Shown: positions 1-7,953 of the stretch, piece after piece
Layout: the number at the start of each line of letters is the position of its first letter
How positions within the stretch are numbered: position 1 is the stretch's first letter
Assembly: GCF_030824435.1 (NCBI RefSeq)
Contig: NZ_JAVBXS010000055.1
Location: 1-34,253, forward strand
DNA from: Rheinheimera sp.
GTDB lineage: Bacteria; Pseudomonadota; Gammaproteobacteria; Enterobacterales; Alteromonadaceae
DNA: 34,253 bases
Direction of reading: 5' to 3'
The notes under the pieces: generated by a model
What the model was told of the DNA's origin: nothing
Database searches by the model: none
What the model saw: the letters and a program-made list of their open reading frames with translations, nothing else
Position numbers and translations under genes: made by a program

Positions 1-597
1 TTGTTGTTCAGACTCTGAATGCTGAAACCAGAAGGTGTCCCAGACTTTTTGATGAATGACGTCAACCAGTTCAATACCGGCCGCTTTTAACGGCGGCAGG
101 TTGGCATCGATCAGGGTGCCATCCGGTGTCAGGATACCGACAAAAGCAAACAGGCTGTCCAGTACTTTGCGTAAGCGTTGTTGGCTTTGTTGCTGACTGC
201 GCTCCAGTTGCCGTAGCAAAGTGTGGTTTTGCGCCAGCACGGCGACAGCGCCGATGCTGCCATCAGGGCGGGGAACCGGAAAATAGCTACAGAGCCAGTC
301 ACTGTTTTGATCCGGCACTGCAGGCGTAGGTGCAGAGACGGCAAAATTCAGCCTGGGCTCACCACTTTTTAATACATGTAGAATAACGGGGGCTATGTCA
401 GGTGCCAGATCCGGCAACATTTGCCAGACGGTCTGCCCCAAATGAGCGTCTATGCTGTGGCCATTAAAATCAGCCAAAGTTTGATTGATAGATAAATAGC
501 GTAATTCAGGGTCAAGTATTGCTACGCCAGTTGGAATATGTGGTAACAGTAAATCATAGGCCTGTGCTTTCAGAGCACTCAGTTCCCTCTCTGTCAT
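1..597 (-). CDS. PAS-domain sensor/signalling protein, C-terminus cut off by the window edge
   Basis: An open frame of 199 codons runs from an ATG at 597 off the left edge with no stop. The N-terminal part (about residues 12-125) reads as a PAS sensor fold: phrases such as TGVAILDPELRYLSINQTLADFNG and a later FPVPRPDGSIGAVAVLAQ strand are typical. A short helical linker rich in Gln and Arg (about 128-142) leads into a second PAS-like unit (LDSLFAFVGILTPDGTLIDAN). Such tandem PAS proteins usually end in a histidine kinase, GGDEF/EAL or chemotaxis module, but the output domain lies outside the window and cannot be named. No signal peptide or membrane segment is seen, so it is probably cytoplasmic. 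The ribosome binding site is weak; an in-frame GTG two codons upstream is an alternative start. Confidence 0.75.
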   Translation of the reverse strand, partial: MTERELSALKAQAYDLLLPHIPTGVAILDPELRYLSINQTLADFNGHSIDAHLGQTVWQMLPDLAPDIAPVILHVLKSGEPRLNFAVSAPTPAVPDQNSDWLCSYFPVPRPDGSIGAVAVLAQNHTLLRQLERSQQQSQQRLRKVLDSLFAFVGILTPDGTLIDANLPPLKAAGIELVDVIHQKVWDTFWFQHSESEQQ

Positions 598-698
598 GAT
601 CACGCCGGTTCCATCCCGTTAACAACAGTGCAGGCTTAAACCCTAGTTTATAAATTGGGGAAACTCAAAGTCGCAGGCAATAATCTTCCGGGATTAAA

Positions 699-727
699 GC
701 ACTGTCAGAAACTACCACTGACAGTGC
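699..727 (-). terminator. probable terminator of the SIMPL-domain gene
   Basis: A 9-bp perfect inverted repeat (GCACTGTCA / TGACAGTGC) with an 11-base loop lies about 30 bases past the stop of the SIMPL gene. On the minus strand it is followed by a short T-rich stretch (TTTAAT), so termination is plausible but not strong. Confidence 0.5.
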
Positions 728-755
728 CGCTATTGCTGAAATAACAGCCGATTCA

Positions 756-1469
756 TCAATCTGCCAGATAATAGTCGACAGTGGCAACTACCCGCACTTT
801 TTTGATATGGGGTGTGCTGCTGTCGCGGTCGCTGATACTAAATTGCCCCTGATTCGCTTGTTTAATTTTGCCTACTCTGCTGTTGGAATCGGCGGCAAAT
901 TTTTCTGCTACTTCGCGGGCATTGCGGGTGGCTTCTTCAATCATCTGTGGTTTGATGCTGTTCAGGCCGGTAAACAAAAATTCGGCTTTGCTGTCATAGT
1001 CTTGCCCCGCAATAGCAATACCGTTTTTGCTCAGCTCCAGCAGCTTTTGCATGGCACCGTGGGCCATATCCACGTTGGTACTGTAAACGGTCACAATAGA
1101 GGTCGCGGTAAATCGCGGTTGATTGGCATTGGCATCGTTATAACCCGCCTGACGGTCGACAAAAGCAGGCACTGATACCGAAATTTCGTCGTCGGTAAAA
1201 CCATGTAATTTTAAAAAGGCAATCACCTGCTCGTTTTTCTTTTCCACACTGCCCACCAGCGCTGTAAGTTCGGAGCCGACATCATTAAATTTAATAGGCC
1301 AGATCACAGTGTCGGCGGCAATATCGCGTTCTGACAGGCCTTTTACCTGCACAGTACGCTCCAGCGCTTTAATCGACATTAATTGTTGGCCAAGGGTATA
1401 AGCACCAGTGATGGTGCCAAGGGTAAAAAACACACCTAAAATCCAGGCGTTACGCGACGTCATATTCAT
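756..1469 (-). CDS. SIMPL domain-containing (DUF541/YggE-like) protein
   Basis: The 237-residue product starts with a single hydrophobic helix (about residues 7-27, WILGVFFTLGTITGAYTLG), read as an uncleaved membrane anchor. The rest matches the SIMPL/DUF541 family: the start of the domain (RTVQVKGLSERDIAADTVIWPIKF), a central VYSTNVDMAHGAMQKL segment and a C-terminal VRVVATVDYYL strand. Members such as E. coli YggE are periplasmic or membrane-anchored and have been linked to oxidative-stress tolerance, but the molecular activity is unclear. I chose the ATG at 1469 because GGAG lies 6 bases upstream; an ATG four codons earlier has no ribosome binding site. It appears to be a single-gene unit ending at the hairpin at 699-727. 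Confidence 0.85.
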   Translation of the reverse strand: MNMTSRNAWILGVFFTLGTITGAYTLGQQLMSIKALERTVQVKGLSERDIAADTVIWPIKFNDVGSELTALVGSVEKKNEQVIAFLKLHGFTDDEISVSVPAFVDRQAGYNDANANQPRFTATSIVTVYSTNVDMAHGAMQKLLELSKNGIAIAGQDYDSKAEFLFTGLNSIKPQMIEEATRNAREVAEKFAADSNSRVGKIKQANQGQFSISDRDSSTPHIKKVRVVATVDYYLAD

Positions 1470-1543
1470 CAAAAGCTCCATGCTTATCTAATTGTGGTTT
1501 ATTGTGAGTTTTGCAGGTGAATTACAGATGAACTGCAGTAAAG

Positions 1544-1574
1544 AAAAAAGCTCAGACTTTTGATCTGAGCTTTT
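1544..1574 (-). terminator. strong rho-independent terminator of the yjfB-like gene
   Basis: Perfect 11-bp stem AAAAGCTCAGA / TCTGAGCTTTT with a 7-base loop, starting 4 bases past the stop codon. On the minus strand it ends in a run of T residues. Confidence 0.85.
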
Positions 1575-1577
1575 ATG

Positions 1578-1772
1578 TTAGACATGAAGGTTAATATTCT
1601 GCCCAAGATTGCCAACTGCGGATGGCGCCGTGGCTGTTGGTGCTGAACTGATGGCACTTTGCAATAACTGCAAAGTCATCTTCCCTTCCTGTACTTGCTG
1701 GGATTTCGCCAGAGCGACGCCCAGTAATTCGTAGCTTTGGCTTAATGCCGCGCCACCGATGCCTTCAGTCAT
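1578..1772 (-). CDS. YjfB-type putative motility protein
   Basis: A small 64-residue protein. Its N-terminal half is helical (ALSQSYELLGVALAKSQQVQ), followed by a Leu/Gln-rich helix (MTLQLLQSA), an Ala/Pro/Thr linker, and the C-terminus GNLGQNINLHV. The LGQNI(D/N)-hydrophobic ending on a roughly 60-residue helical protein is what I recall of the YjfB 'putative motility protein' family. The start at 1772 has GGAGG four bases upstream; an earlier ATG at 1784 lacks a ribosome binding site. A sigma-28-type promoter (1803-1829) drives it, which independently supports a flagellar or late-motility role. It is monocistronic: promoter upstream and strong terminator just downstream. Its biochemical function is unknown. 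Confidence 0.75.
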   Translation of the reverse strand: MTEGIGGAALSQSYELLGVALAKSQQVQEGKMTLQLLQSAISSAPTATAPSAVGNLGQNINLHV

Positions 1773-1802
1773 AGAACCTCCCATGCCAATACACCGTTAT
1801 TG

Positions 1803-1829
1803 TTATCGGCCCATGGCCGCTAAAGCTTA
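1803..1829 (-). promoter_or_regulatory. sigma-28 (FliA) promoter of the yjfB-like gene
   Basis: Read on the minus strand, TAAGCTTT, 11 bases, then GCCGATAA. The -10 element is a perfect match to the enterobacterial FliA consensus GCCGATAA, the -35 element matches TAAAGTTT at 6 of 8 positions, and the spacing is exactly the canonical 11. Transcription would begin about 20 bases before the start codon at 1772. Confidence 0.8.
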
Positions 1830-1916
1830 AATGTTATTTTTGTAGTATGGCAGAAGTTGTTGTTTTTAAGCTGTATTTAGTTGTGACTGGCGGCGGTGTA
1901 AGGTTGCTAAGGCAAT

Positions 1917-1944
1917 AAAAAGCCCTGCATTTGCAGGGCTTTTT
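1917..1944 (-). terminator. bidirectional-type terminator after the DUF2726 gene
   Basis: AAAAAGCCCTGCA / TGCAGGGCTTTTT, a perfect 13-bp inverted repeat around TT, 26 bases past the stop of the DUF2726 gene. It separates that gene from the yjfB-like unit. Confidence 0.85.
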
Positions 1945-1970
1945 GAGTAAAAGGGCAGTTTGTTGCAGTT

Positions 1971-2591
1971 TCAGGACAGCTGTACCAGCGCAGTAGGGCT
2001 GGCTTTTAGTTGAGAAGGTGACAACACCGGTGTTAAAGGGCGTACCGGGCGTGTAGGGCCTTTTTTCACTGTACCTTTGATCATCGGCTCTGGTGCTACA
2101 GGTAATTTACCCAGTTTGGCAGCCAGCCCTTGTTGAATATCAGCCACTGTATAACCTGCTTTAATTTTCATACGGATATAAGGAATACCTGAAGCTTCCA
2201 AAGCACCACTGACAAACCAGTCCGGTATTGCTTTGTGACCCTCTTTGCTGGTCGTGTTGGCCAGGTCTACAACGGCCACTATGCTCATGTCGGTGCTGTC
2301 GCAAAGTACATAATCCAAGTACTTGGCATTGAGTTTTAACATAGCGGCCCTGCGGGTTTTGTTGTCGGCATTACTTTTTAATTCCAGAATATCGGCAAGT
2401 TTGACTCTGTTAATAATTTTGTATTTATCACCGACTGCTTTTTCCAGCAGCGTCAGAAAAGAACGTTCGACCGGGGTAAATAGCTGATTACGTTTGGTAA
2501 AAGGAAAAGGGTTGCCATGATGGATCAGACGATTAACGACCAATGCGGCAATCACAGCTAACAGCACCAGTAATAAGATAATAAATTCCAT
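1971..2591 (-). CDS. DUF2726 domain-containing membrane protein
   Basis: 206 residues. The N-terminus (about 2-22, EFIILLLVLLAVIAALVVNRL) is a single membrane helix. The following segment (about 35-165) matches DUF2726: FTPVERSFLTLLEKAV, then RVKLADILELK, a conserved LDYVLCD and VAVVDL core, and GIPYIRMK. The YVLCD / VVDL pattern resembles a PD-(D/E)XK-like fold, which I infer only from motif spacing. The C-terminus is a Pro/Lys-rich tail. The start at 2591 is supported by AGAGGT five bases upstream; an in-frame TTG five codons earlier lies before that ribosome binding site. It is probably transcribed alone and divergently from aceB. The function of the family is not established. Confidence 0.85.
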   Translation of the reverse strand: MEFIILLLVLLAVIAALVVNRLIHHGNPFPFTKRNQLFTPVERSFLTLLEKAVGDKYKIINRVKLADILELKSNADNKTRRAAMLKLNAKYLDYVLCDSTDMSIVAVVDLANTTSKEGHKAIPDWFVSGALEASGIPYIRMKIKAGYTVADIQQGLAAKLGKLPVAPEPMIKGTVKKGPTRPVRPLTPVLSPSQLKASPTALVQLS

Positions 2592-2686
2592 AATGACCTC
2601 TGACAAAATTTTGACGTTGTATCCGCAGATCTAAGCTTTATCGCGGTTGAGCATCAGATCCTTTGCAGAAGTTATGCCATGACATT

Positions 2687-2700
2687 AGAGTATTTACTCT
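2687..2700. promoter_or_regulatory. palindrome in the aceB / DUF2726 divergent region
   Basis: AGAGTA-TT-TACTCT is a perfect 6-bp dyad with a 2-base centre, about 150 bases before aceB. It looks like an operator half-site pair, but I cannot assign a regulator. Confidence 0.35.
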
Positions 2701-2776
2701 TATTGGTATTTTTTAAAATGATATCAGCCATTGTTACCATTAATGGCCGTGATAAGGCCTTTTGACATATATTCCG

Positions 2777-2794
2777 CCTATAGTAAGCAACAGC
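2777..2794 (+). promoter_or_regulatory. sequence element shared with the aceA upstream region
   Basis: CCTATAGTAA followed directly by GCAACAGC, 56 bases before the aceB start. The same two blocks occur upstream of aceA at 5617-5637, there separated by ATG. TATAGT could be a -10 hexamer; TTGACA at 2762-2767 is too close (11 bases) to be its -35 partner, so an activator-dependent promoter is more likely. Confidence 0.5.
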
Positions 2795-2849
2795 TTTTCG
2801 TTTGCCGCGCTATTTTGTGGTGCAGCAGCAATTTCATAAGGACCAACAC

Positions 2850-4445
2850 ATGACTATTGAACGCGCCAATTTATCGATCCGCGGGGCTATGCAGCCTGCC
2901 TACGACGCCATTCTGACTGAAGAAGCCTGTGCTTTCCTGGTGGATTTAGTGCGCGCTTTCAGGCCACAGCTCAAAACGCTGCTGGCCACCAGACAACAGG
3001 TGCAGGCGCGTTATGACAATGGCGCTTTACCAGATTTTCTCGCTGAAACTGCCGACATCCGTGCCGGCGACTGGAAAGTGGCGCCCATTCCGGTTGATTT
3101 ACAAGACCGCAGAGTAGAAATTACCGGTCCTGTGGATCGCAAAATGATCATCAACGCCTTAAATGCTGACGTTAAAGTCTTTATGGCTGACTTTGAAGAC
3201 TCGCAGGCGCCAAGCTGGAATGGGGTCATTGAAGGACAAATTAACCTCAAAGACGCCAACCTTGGCACTATCAGTTACGAAGATCCGGCATCAGGCAAAC
3301 AATATGCACTCAGAGACAACCCGGCTTTGCTGATAGCGCGGGTGCGGGGTTTGCATTTGTGGGAGCGGCATTTGTGGGTCGACGGTGAACAAATACCGGG
3401 TTCGCTTACCGACTTTGCTTTGTATTTTTTCCATAATTATCAACACCGTTTAGCCACTGGCTCTGGTGTTTATTATTACCTGCCAAAACTGCAAAGCCAT
3501 CAGGAAGCTAAATGGTGGGATGAGGTTTTCCGTTTTACCGAACAGCGTTTTAACAAAGCTATTGGTACCATCCGCGCGACTGTGCTGATTGAAACTTTGC
3601 CTGCAGTGTTTGAAATGGATGAAATTTTATATAGCCTCAAAGACCATATAGTGGCGCTGAACTGTGGTCGTTGGGATTATATTTTCAGTTATATCAAAAC
3701 TTTAAAGAATCATGCCGACAGAGTATTACCAGACCGTCAGGTGGTGACCATGAATCAGCCATTTTTAAGTGCTTATTCAAGGTTACTCATTAAAACCTGT
3801 CACCGCCGCGGAGCTTTGGCGATGGGTGGCATGGCAGCATTTATTCCGGCGAAAGACGCAACACAAAATGAGGCCATTCTGGCCAAAGTGACGGCAGATA
3901 AAAGTCTGGAAGCCAATAACGGCCACGACGGCACCTGGGTAGCGCATCCTGGCCTTGCAGCTACAGCCAATAGCGTCTTTAACGCCAAACTGGGAGATAA
4001 ACCGAATCAGCTGCACGTGCTGCGCGAACAAGACGCGCCTGTGACTCAGGCCGATTTATTACAACCTTCAGAAGGGGAGCGCACTGAGGTTGGTATGCGC
4101 ACCAATATCCGTGTGGCTTTGCAATATATTGCCGCCTGGATCAGCGGTAAAGGTTGTGTGCCTATTTATGGCTTGATGGAAGACGCTGCGACTGCGGAAA
4201 TTTCCCGGACTTCTATCTGGCAATGGATCAAACACGGCAAAACCTTATCCAACGGCAAGCTGATTGATAAAGCTTTATTTAGCCAGATGCTGGCAGAAGA
4301 AGCTTTAGTGGTGAAAGCCGAAGTGGGGGACGAACTTTGGGCGGCGCAAAACTTTGGCAAAGCCCAGGCTTTACTGCTGAGTATCACCACTGCTGACGAG
4401 CTGGTGGACTTTTTGACCTTACCTGCTTATGAACTTTTGCAGTAA
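2850..4445 (+). CDS. aceB: malate synthase A
   Basis: Condenses glyoxylate with acetyl-CoA to malate, the second step of the glyoxylate shunt, in the cytoplasm. The 531-residue length fits malate synthase A (E. coli about 533). The family signature is present at about 264-279: K-D-H-I-V-A-L-N-C-G-R-W-D-Y-I-F. Other family phrases are VFMADFEDSQAPSWNGVIEGQ near 110-130, the MNQPFLSAYSRLLIKTCHRRGALAMGGMAAFIP block, and WISGKGCVPIYGLMEDAATAEISR. The start at 2850 has AAGGA 7 bases upstream; the frame stays open 16 codons further up but without a ribosome binding site. Unlike the E. coli aceBAK operon, aceA is a separate unit beyond an opposing LysR gene, and no aceK is present. A terminator follows. 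Confidence 0.97.
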   Translation: MTIERANLSIRGAMQPAYDAILTEEACAFLVDLVRAFRPQLKTLLATRQQVQARYDNGALPDFLAETADIRAGDWKVAPIPVDLQDRRVEITGPVDRKMIINALNADVKVFMADFEDSQAPSWNGVIEGQINLKDANLGTISYEDPASGKQYALRDNPALLIARVRGLHLWERHLWVDGEQIPGSLTDFALYFFHNYQHRLATGSGVYYYLPKLQSHQEAKWWDEVFRFTEQRFNKAIGTIRATVLIETLPAVFEMDEILYSLKDHIVALNCGRWDYIFSYIKTLKNHADRVLPDRQVVTMNQPFLSAYSRLLIKTCHRRGALAMGGMAAFIPAKDATQNEAILAKVTADKSLEANNGHDGTWVAHPGLAATANSVFNAKLGDKPNQLHVLREQDAPVTQADLLQPSEGERTEVGMRTNIRVALQYIAAWISGKGCVPIYGLMEDAATAEISRTSIWQWIKHGKTLSNGKLIDKALFSQMLAEEALVVKAEVGDELWAAQNFGKAQALLLSITTADELVDFLTLPAYELLQ

Positions 4446-4476
4446 TAATTTAATCAATTCATTGAGTTAACACATT

Positions 4477-4505
4477 AAACGGGGCTTAAGCCCCGTTTTG
4501 TTTTG
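4477..4505 (+). terminator. aceB terminator
   Basis: AAACGGGGCTT / AAGCCCCGTTT palindrome followed by TGTTTTG, 32 bases past the aceB stop. It may also serve the convergent LysR gene. Confidence 0.85.
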
Positions 4506-4566
4506 CTGAAGAATGACGCCGGGTTTAGCTGTGTTTGTAAGACCGGCACCAAACTAAAGCTATGCG

Positions 4567-5508
4567 TTAATGCGCCAGCTCATCGGCAATTTCCACTATT
4601 AAACGACGTAACCAGATATGGCTGGCGTCCTGATGCAGCAGCGGGCTCCAGATCATCTTCAGTTCAATAGAGGGAATGGGAAAAGGCGGATCTAACACCT
4701 GCATGGTATTGTCGTTTTTATACAGCTGCGCAGCCCGAAGCGGCAGCGTGGCTATTAAATCTGTTTCCACCGCTAAGTGCATGGCTACATGGTAGTTACG
4801 GGTAAAAACGCTGATATTACGTTGTTTGCCAAACTTGGCCAGCGCTTCGTCTACCCAACCCAGTTTTTGTACATCGGCCGGATCCATACCAACGCCCACG
4901 CCAAAACCGGTTTTACTGACCCAGATATGCTGGCCCTTCAGGTAAGTGTCGAGGTTAAAGTTGGCCAGAATCGGGTTTTGTTTATGCACCAGGCAGGCAA
5001 AACTGTCACGCCAGATGGTTTTTTGGTGAAAAGACTGGGGCAAATCGTCAAAACGGTTGATCGCCATATCCACTTTGCCGTTTTCAACGTCATGAAAAGT
5101 CACATCAGACGGCGTCATGATATCTAATGAAGTGGCGGGAGCCTGTGCCCTTAAGCGCTTTAACAGTGCCGGGATCAGCGTGGAAGCCGCATAATCACTT
5201 GCCATAATGCGGAACACCCTGTGGCTGTGCTCCGGTTCAAAATCTTTGTTGGGTTGTAAAGTTTCTTCCAGCGTGAGCAAAATGCCGCGCACCACAGGCG
5301 CAAGTTCTTTCGCACGCTCTGTCGGTACCATACCGTCGCTGGTGCGCACCAGAATAGGGTCGTTCAGTAAATCTCTGAGCCTTTTCAGGCCGTTGCTCAT
5401 GGCTGGCTGGGTAATACCAAGCTGATTGGCGGCGCGGGTGACGTTTTTTTCCCTTAACAACACATCCAGATACACCAACAGGTTTAAATCAATTTTGCTG
5501 ATATTCAT
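4567..5508 (-). CDS. LysR-type transcriptional regulator between aceB and aceA
   Basis: 313 residues, typical LTTR length. The N-terminal winged helix-turn-helix (about 5-63) includes VTRAANQLGITQPAMSNGLKRLRDLLNDPILVR, followed by the linker helix (PTERAKELAPVVRGILLTLEETL) and a periplasmic-binding-like effector domain (about 92-305). The opening ISKIDLNLLVYLDVLLREKNVTRAA resembles the NodD/NahR-type branch of the family. The gene lies convergent with aceB and divergent from aceA, with about 209 bases shared with the aceA promoter. By the usual logic of LTTRs it probably controls aceA, and perhaps aceB through the shared element; that is inference. The start has AGAG 8 bases upstream. E. coli uses the unrelated IclR at its ace operon, so this control circuit would differ. 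Confidence 0.92.
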   Translation of the reverse strand: MNISKIDLNLLVYLDVLLREKNVTRAANQLGITQPAMSNGLKRLRDLLNDPILVRTSDGMVPTERAKELAPVVRGILLTLEETLQPNKDFEPEHSHRVFRIMASDYAASTLIPALLKRLRAQAPATSLDIMTPSDVTFHDVENGKVDMAINRFDDLPQSFHQKTIWRDSFACLVHKQNPILANFNLDTYLKGQHIWVSKTGFGVGVGMDPADVQKLGWVDEALAKFGKQRNISVFTRNYHVAMHLAVETDLIATLPLRAAQLYKNDNTMQVLDPPFPIPSIELKMIWSPLLHQDASHIWLRRLIVEIADELAH

Positions 5509-5616
5509 AAACAGGCTCTTTTGAGTGCAAAGCAGGGCTTGGTTTGGTGTTTTGTATATTCACACAATGAATGATGAGAATCAAAAAAATCAGCTTCATG
5601 AATTGGTGTTTTGCTA

Positions 5617-5637
5617 CCTATAGTAAATGGCAACAGC
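5617..5637 (+). promoter_or_regulatory. aceA copy of the shared ace upstream element
   Basis: CCTATAGTAA, then ATG, then GCAACAGC, 80 bases before the aceA start. It repeats the aceB element at 2777-2794 exactly except for the 3-base insertion. The intergenic region also holds the small palindrome TTCATGAA at 5595-5602. Confidence 0.5.
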
Positions 5638-5717
5638 AAGTGCAAAAGCAGCAACTGCTGAAACGAATTTTCATGACCCTTTTATCGTGACCTAATGCCA
5701 AACCAGAGGATGCCGCC

Positions 5718-7313
5718 ATGTCAGCTTATCAACAGACTATTAAAACGCTGGAACAAACCGTTAAAGCACAAGGCACAGCCTGGAATGCCATCAGCGCTGA
5801 ATACGCAGCCAGGATGCAATTACAAAACAGATTTAAAACCGGTCTGGAAATAGCCCAGTACACTGCCGACATTATGCGGGCTGATATGGCCGCTTATGAT
5901 GCCGACAGCAGCCAATACACCCAGTCTTTGGGTTGCTGGCACGGTTTTATCGGCCAGCAAAAGCTGATTGCCATTAAAAAACATTTTGGTTCAACCAAAG
6001 GCCGTTACCTGTATTTATCCGGCTGGATGATTGCGGCTTTGCGTTCTGAATTTGGCCCGCAGCCGGATCAGTCGATGCACGAAAAAACCGCTGTGCCTGC
6101 GCTGATTGAAGAGTTATATACCTTCTTGCGTCAGGCCGATGCCCGTGAGCTGGGTGGTTTATTCCGCGAGTTAGACGCTGCCCGCGCTGCTGACGATCAG
6201 GCCAAAGCCGCTGCGGTACAAAACAAAATCGATAATTTTGAAACTCATGTAGTGCCTATTATTGCCGACATAGACGCTGGTTTTGGTAACGCAGAAGCTA
6301 CTTATTTACTGGCGAAAAAAATGATTGAAGCCGGTGCCTGTGCCATTCAGATTGAAAACCAGGTGTCGGATGAAAAACAATGTGGTCACCAGGACGGTAA
6401 AGTCACAGTGCCGCATGCCGATTTCCTGGCCAAAATCAACGCAGTACGTTACGCCTTTTTAGAGCTTGGCATTGAAAACGGCATTATTGTTGCCCGTACC
6501 GACTCTTTGGGCGCAGGCCTGACCAAACAAATTGCAGTGACCAACGAAGCCGGTGATTTAGGCGATTTATATAACAGCTTCCTGGATGGTGATTACATTC
6601 AGAGTGCTGATGATATTCAAAACGGCGATGTGGTGGTGAAAGCCAACGGTAAGTTATTAAAACCAAAACGTTTACCAAGTGGTTTGTTCCAGTTTAAACC
6701 AGGTTCAGGTGTAGACAGGGTGGTGCTCGATTGCATCAGCTCTTTGCAACATGGTGCTGATTTGTTGTGGATTGAAACGGAAAAACCTCATGTAGGCCAA
6801 ATTGCCGAGATGGTCGACCGCATCCGCGAAGTGGTGCCAAACGCCAAGCTGGTTTACAACAACAGCCCTTCGTTTAACTGGACTTTAAACTTCCGTCAGC
6901 AAGTGTTTGATGCGTGGCAAAAAGAAGGCAAAGATCTGTCAGCTTATGACAGAGCCAAACTGATGAGTGTGGATTACGACAACACTGAGCTGGGTGCTGA
7001 AGCAGATGAACGTATCCGTACTTTCCAGGCTGATGGGGCCAAAAGAGCGGGTATTTTCCACCACTTAATTACCTTGCCAACTTACCACACAGCGGCTCTG
7101 TCTACCGACAATCTGGCAAAAGAGTATTTTGGTGCTGCCGGTATGCTGGGTTATGTCAAAGGTGTGCAGCGGCAGGAAATCCGTCAGGGTATTGCCTGTG
7201 TCAAACACCAGAATATGTCGGGCTCTGACATTGGGGACGATCACAAAGAATATTTTGCCGGTGAAGCTGCGTTAAAAGCCGCTGGTAAAGACAACACCAT
7301 GAATCAGTTTTGA
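5718..7313 (+). CDS. aceA: isocitrate lyase
   Basis: Splits isocitrate into succinate and glyoxylate, the first step of the glyoxylate shunt. At 531 residues it belongs to the longer bacterial group (as in Pseudomonas and Shewanella), not the 434-residue E. coli type. The active-site loop reads K-Q-C-G-H-Q with the catalytic Cys at 222, where E. coli has K-K-C-G-H. Further family motifs are VPIIADIDAGFGN, IQIENQVSDE, IVARTDSLGA, KLVYNNSPSFNW and the C-terminal GYVKGVQRQEIRQG. The start has AGAGGA 7 bases upstream. It is transcribed alone, divergent from the LysR regulator, and ends at a terminator at 7420. A further hairpin (GGCGCTG / CAGCGCC, 7337-7359) lies between stop and terminator. Confidence 0.97.
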   Translation: MSAYQQTIKTLEQTVKAQGTAWNAISAEYAARMQLQNRFKTGLEIAQYTADIMRADMAAYDADSSQYTQSLGCWHGFIGQQKLIAIKKHFGSTKGRYLYLSGWMIAALRSEFGPQPDQSMHEKTAVPALIEELYTFLRQADARELGGLFRELDAARAADDQAKAAAVQNKIDNFETHVVPIIADIDAGFGNAEATYLLAKKMIEAGACAIQIENQVSDEKQCGHQDGKVTVPHADFLAKINAVRYAFLELGIENGIIVARTDSLGAGLTKQIAVTNEAGDLGDLYNSFLDGDYIQSADDIQNGDVVVKANGKLLKPKRLPSGLFQFKPGSGVDRVVLDCISSLQHGADLLWIETEKPHVGQIAEMVDRIREVVPNAKLVYNNSPSFNWTLNFRQQVFDAWQKEGKDLSAYDRAKLMSVDYDNTELGAEADERIRTFQADGAKRAGIFHHLITLPTYHTAALSTDNLAKEYFGAAGMLGYVKGVQRQEIRQGIACVKHQNMSGSDIGDDHKEYFAGEAALKAAGKDNTMNQF

Positions 7314-7419
7314 GGGAAGCTGATTGATGACCCACAGGCGCTGTTCAGACAGCAGCGCCGATAATTGCGATAAGAGTTTTACGTGGTCGGGATTGGGACT
7401 TGAGGGTCTTCACGACTTT

Positions 7420-7443
7420 GGCAGCCGCAAGGCTGCCTTTTTT
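7420..7443 (+). terminator. aceA terminator
   Basis: GGCAGCC-GCAA-GGCTGCC followed by six T residues, about 105 bases past the aceA stop. Confidence 0.88.
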
Positions 7444-7533
7444 ATGGTGCTGCTGCAATAAGCAGAATAGGGAAGGAGTTATCCACTGTTGCACAGCACT
7501 GGCGGAATAGAAGTGCCATATTGCTCGCTTAAC

Positions 7534-7833
7534 TCAGGCTTGCAAAAAAGTGTTTGGCTGCACCTTGTGCGCTGCTTTGGCTGTGTTGATGGCGGCTGAT
7601 GTTGATAATTCTGCTGGCGGCTGCTCATGCAACTGCCATAACAACTGGCTGATGCGCACTTTGTGGTAAGGCAGTTGCCGCTCTGCTTTGCCTGGTTTTT
7701 TCAGCACTAAGGCTTCGGCCTGAAATTGAATACAACCAGCTGCCGTTTGAATTTGATTGCCCTGACGCTGAAAGGGAATTTTTGCCAGATTCAGTCTTTC
7801 ACATAAGATTGTTTTTACAGCATTTTTGTCCAT
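7534..7833 (-). CDS. small hypothetical protein
   Basis: I do not recognise this 99-residue protein. It is basic, has no signal peptide or membrane segment, and is predicted cytoplasmic. The N-terminal half (DKNAVKTILCERLNLAKIPFQRQGNQIQ) looks like a helix then strands; the middle is Lys-rich (VLKKPGKAERQLPYHKVRISQLLWQL) and the tail is Ala-rich and low complexity. The start at 7833 is supported by GGAGG four to five bases upstream; the frame stays open 23 codons further. It lies 120 bases downstream of the LOG-family gene on the same strand and may be cotranscribed. The good ribosome binding site argues for a real gene, but no conserved motif confirms it. Confidence 0.55.
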   Translation of the reverse strand: MDKNAVKTILCERLNLAKIPFQRQGNQIQTAAGCIQFQAEALVLKKPGKAERQLPYHKVRISQLLWQLHEQPPAELSTSAAINTAKAAHKVQPNTFLQA

Positions 7834-7953
7834 ACTGCCTCCGAACATACTGCCACCTTTGGCCACCAAGCGCAGGCGCAGTTTAGTGGCACAAAGTGAC
7901 AATCTGTTGGCAGTTATTTGACGCTTTTTTTGAAGTGCAGCTTGCTGCCAGTG

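Noticed and set aside
807-1175. 122-codon plus-strand frame inside the SIMPL gene
   Set aside because: Shadow of a well-supported minus-strand gene; no family resemblance or ribosome binding site.
2762-2784. TTGACA and TATAGT as a sigma-70 promoter of aceB
   Set aside because: Spacing is only 11 bases, far below the 16-18 needed; TATAGT is better read as part of the element shared with aceA.
7478-7486. TTATCCACT, resembling a DnaA box
   Set aside because: A single imperfect copy with no cluster, no AT-rich unwinding region and no dnaA/dnaN nearby; not an origin.
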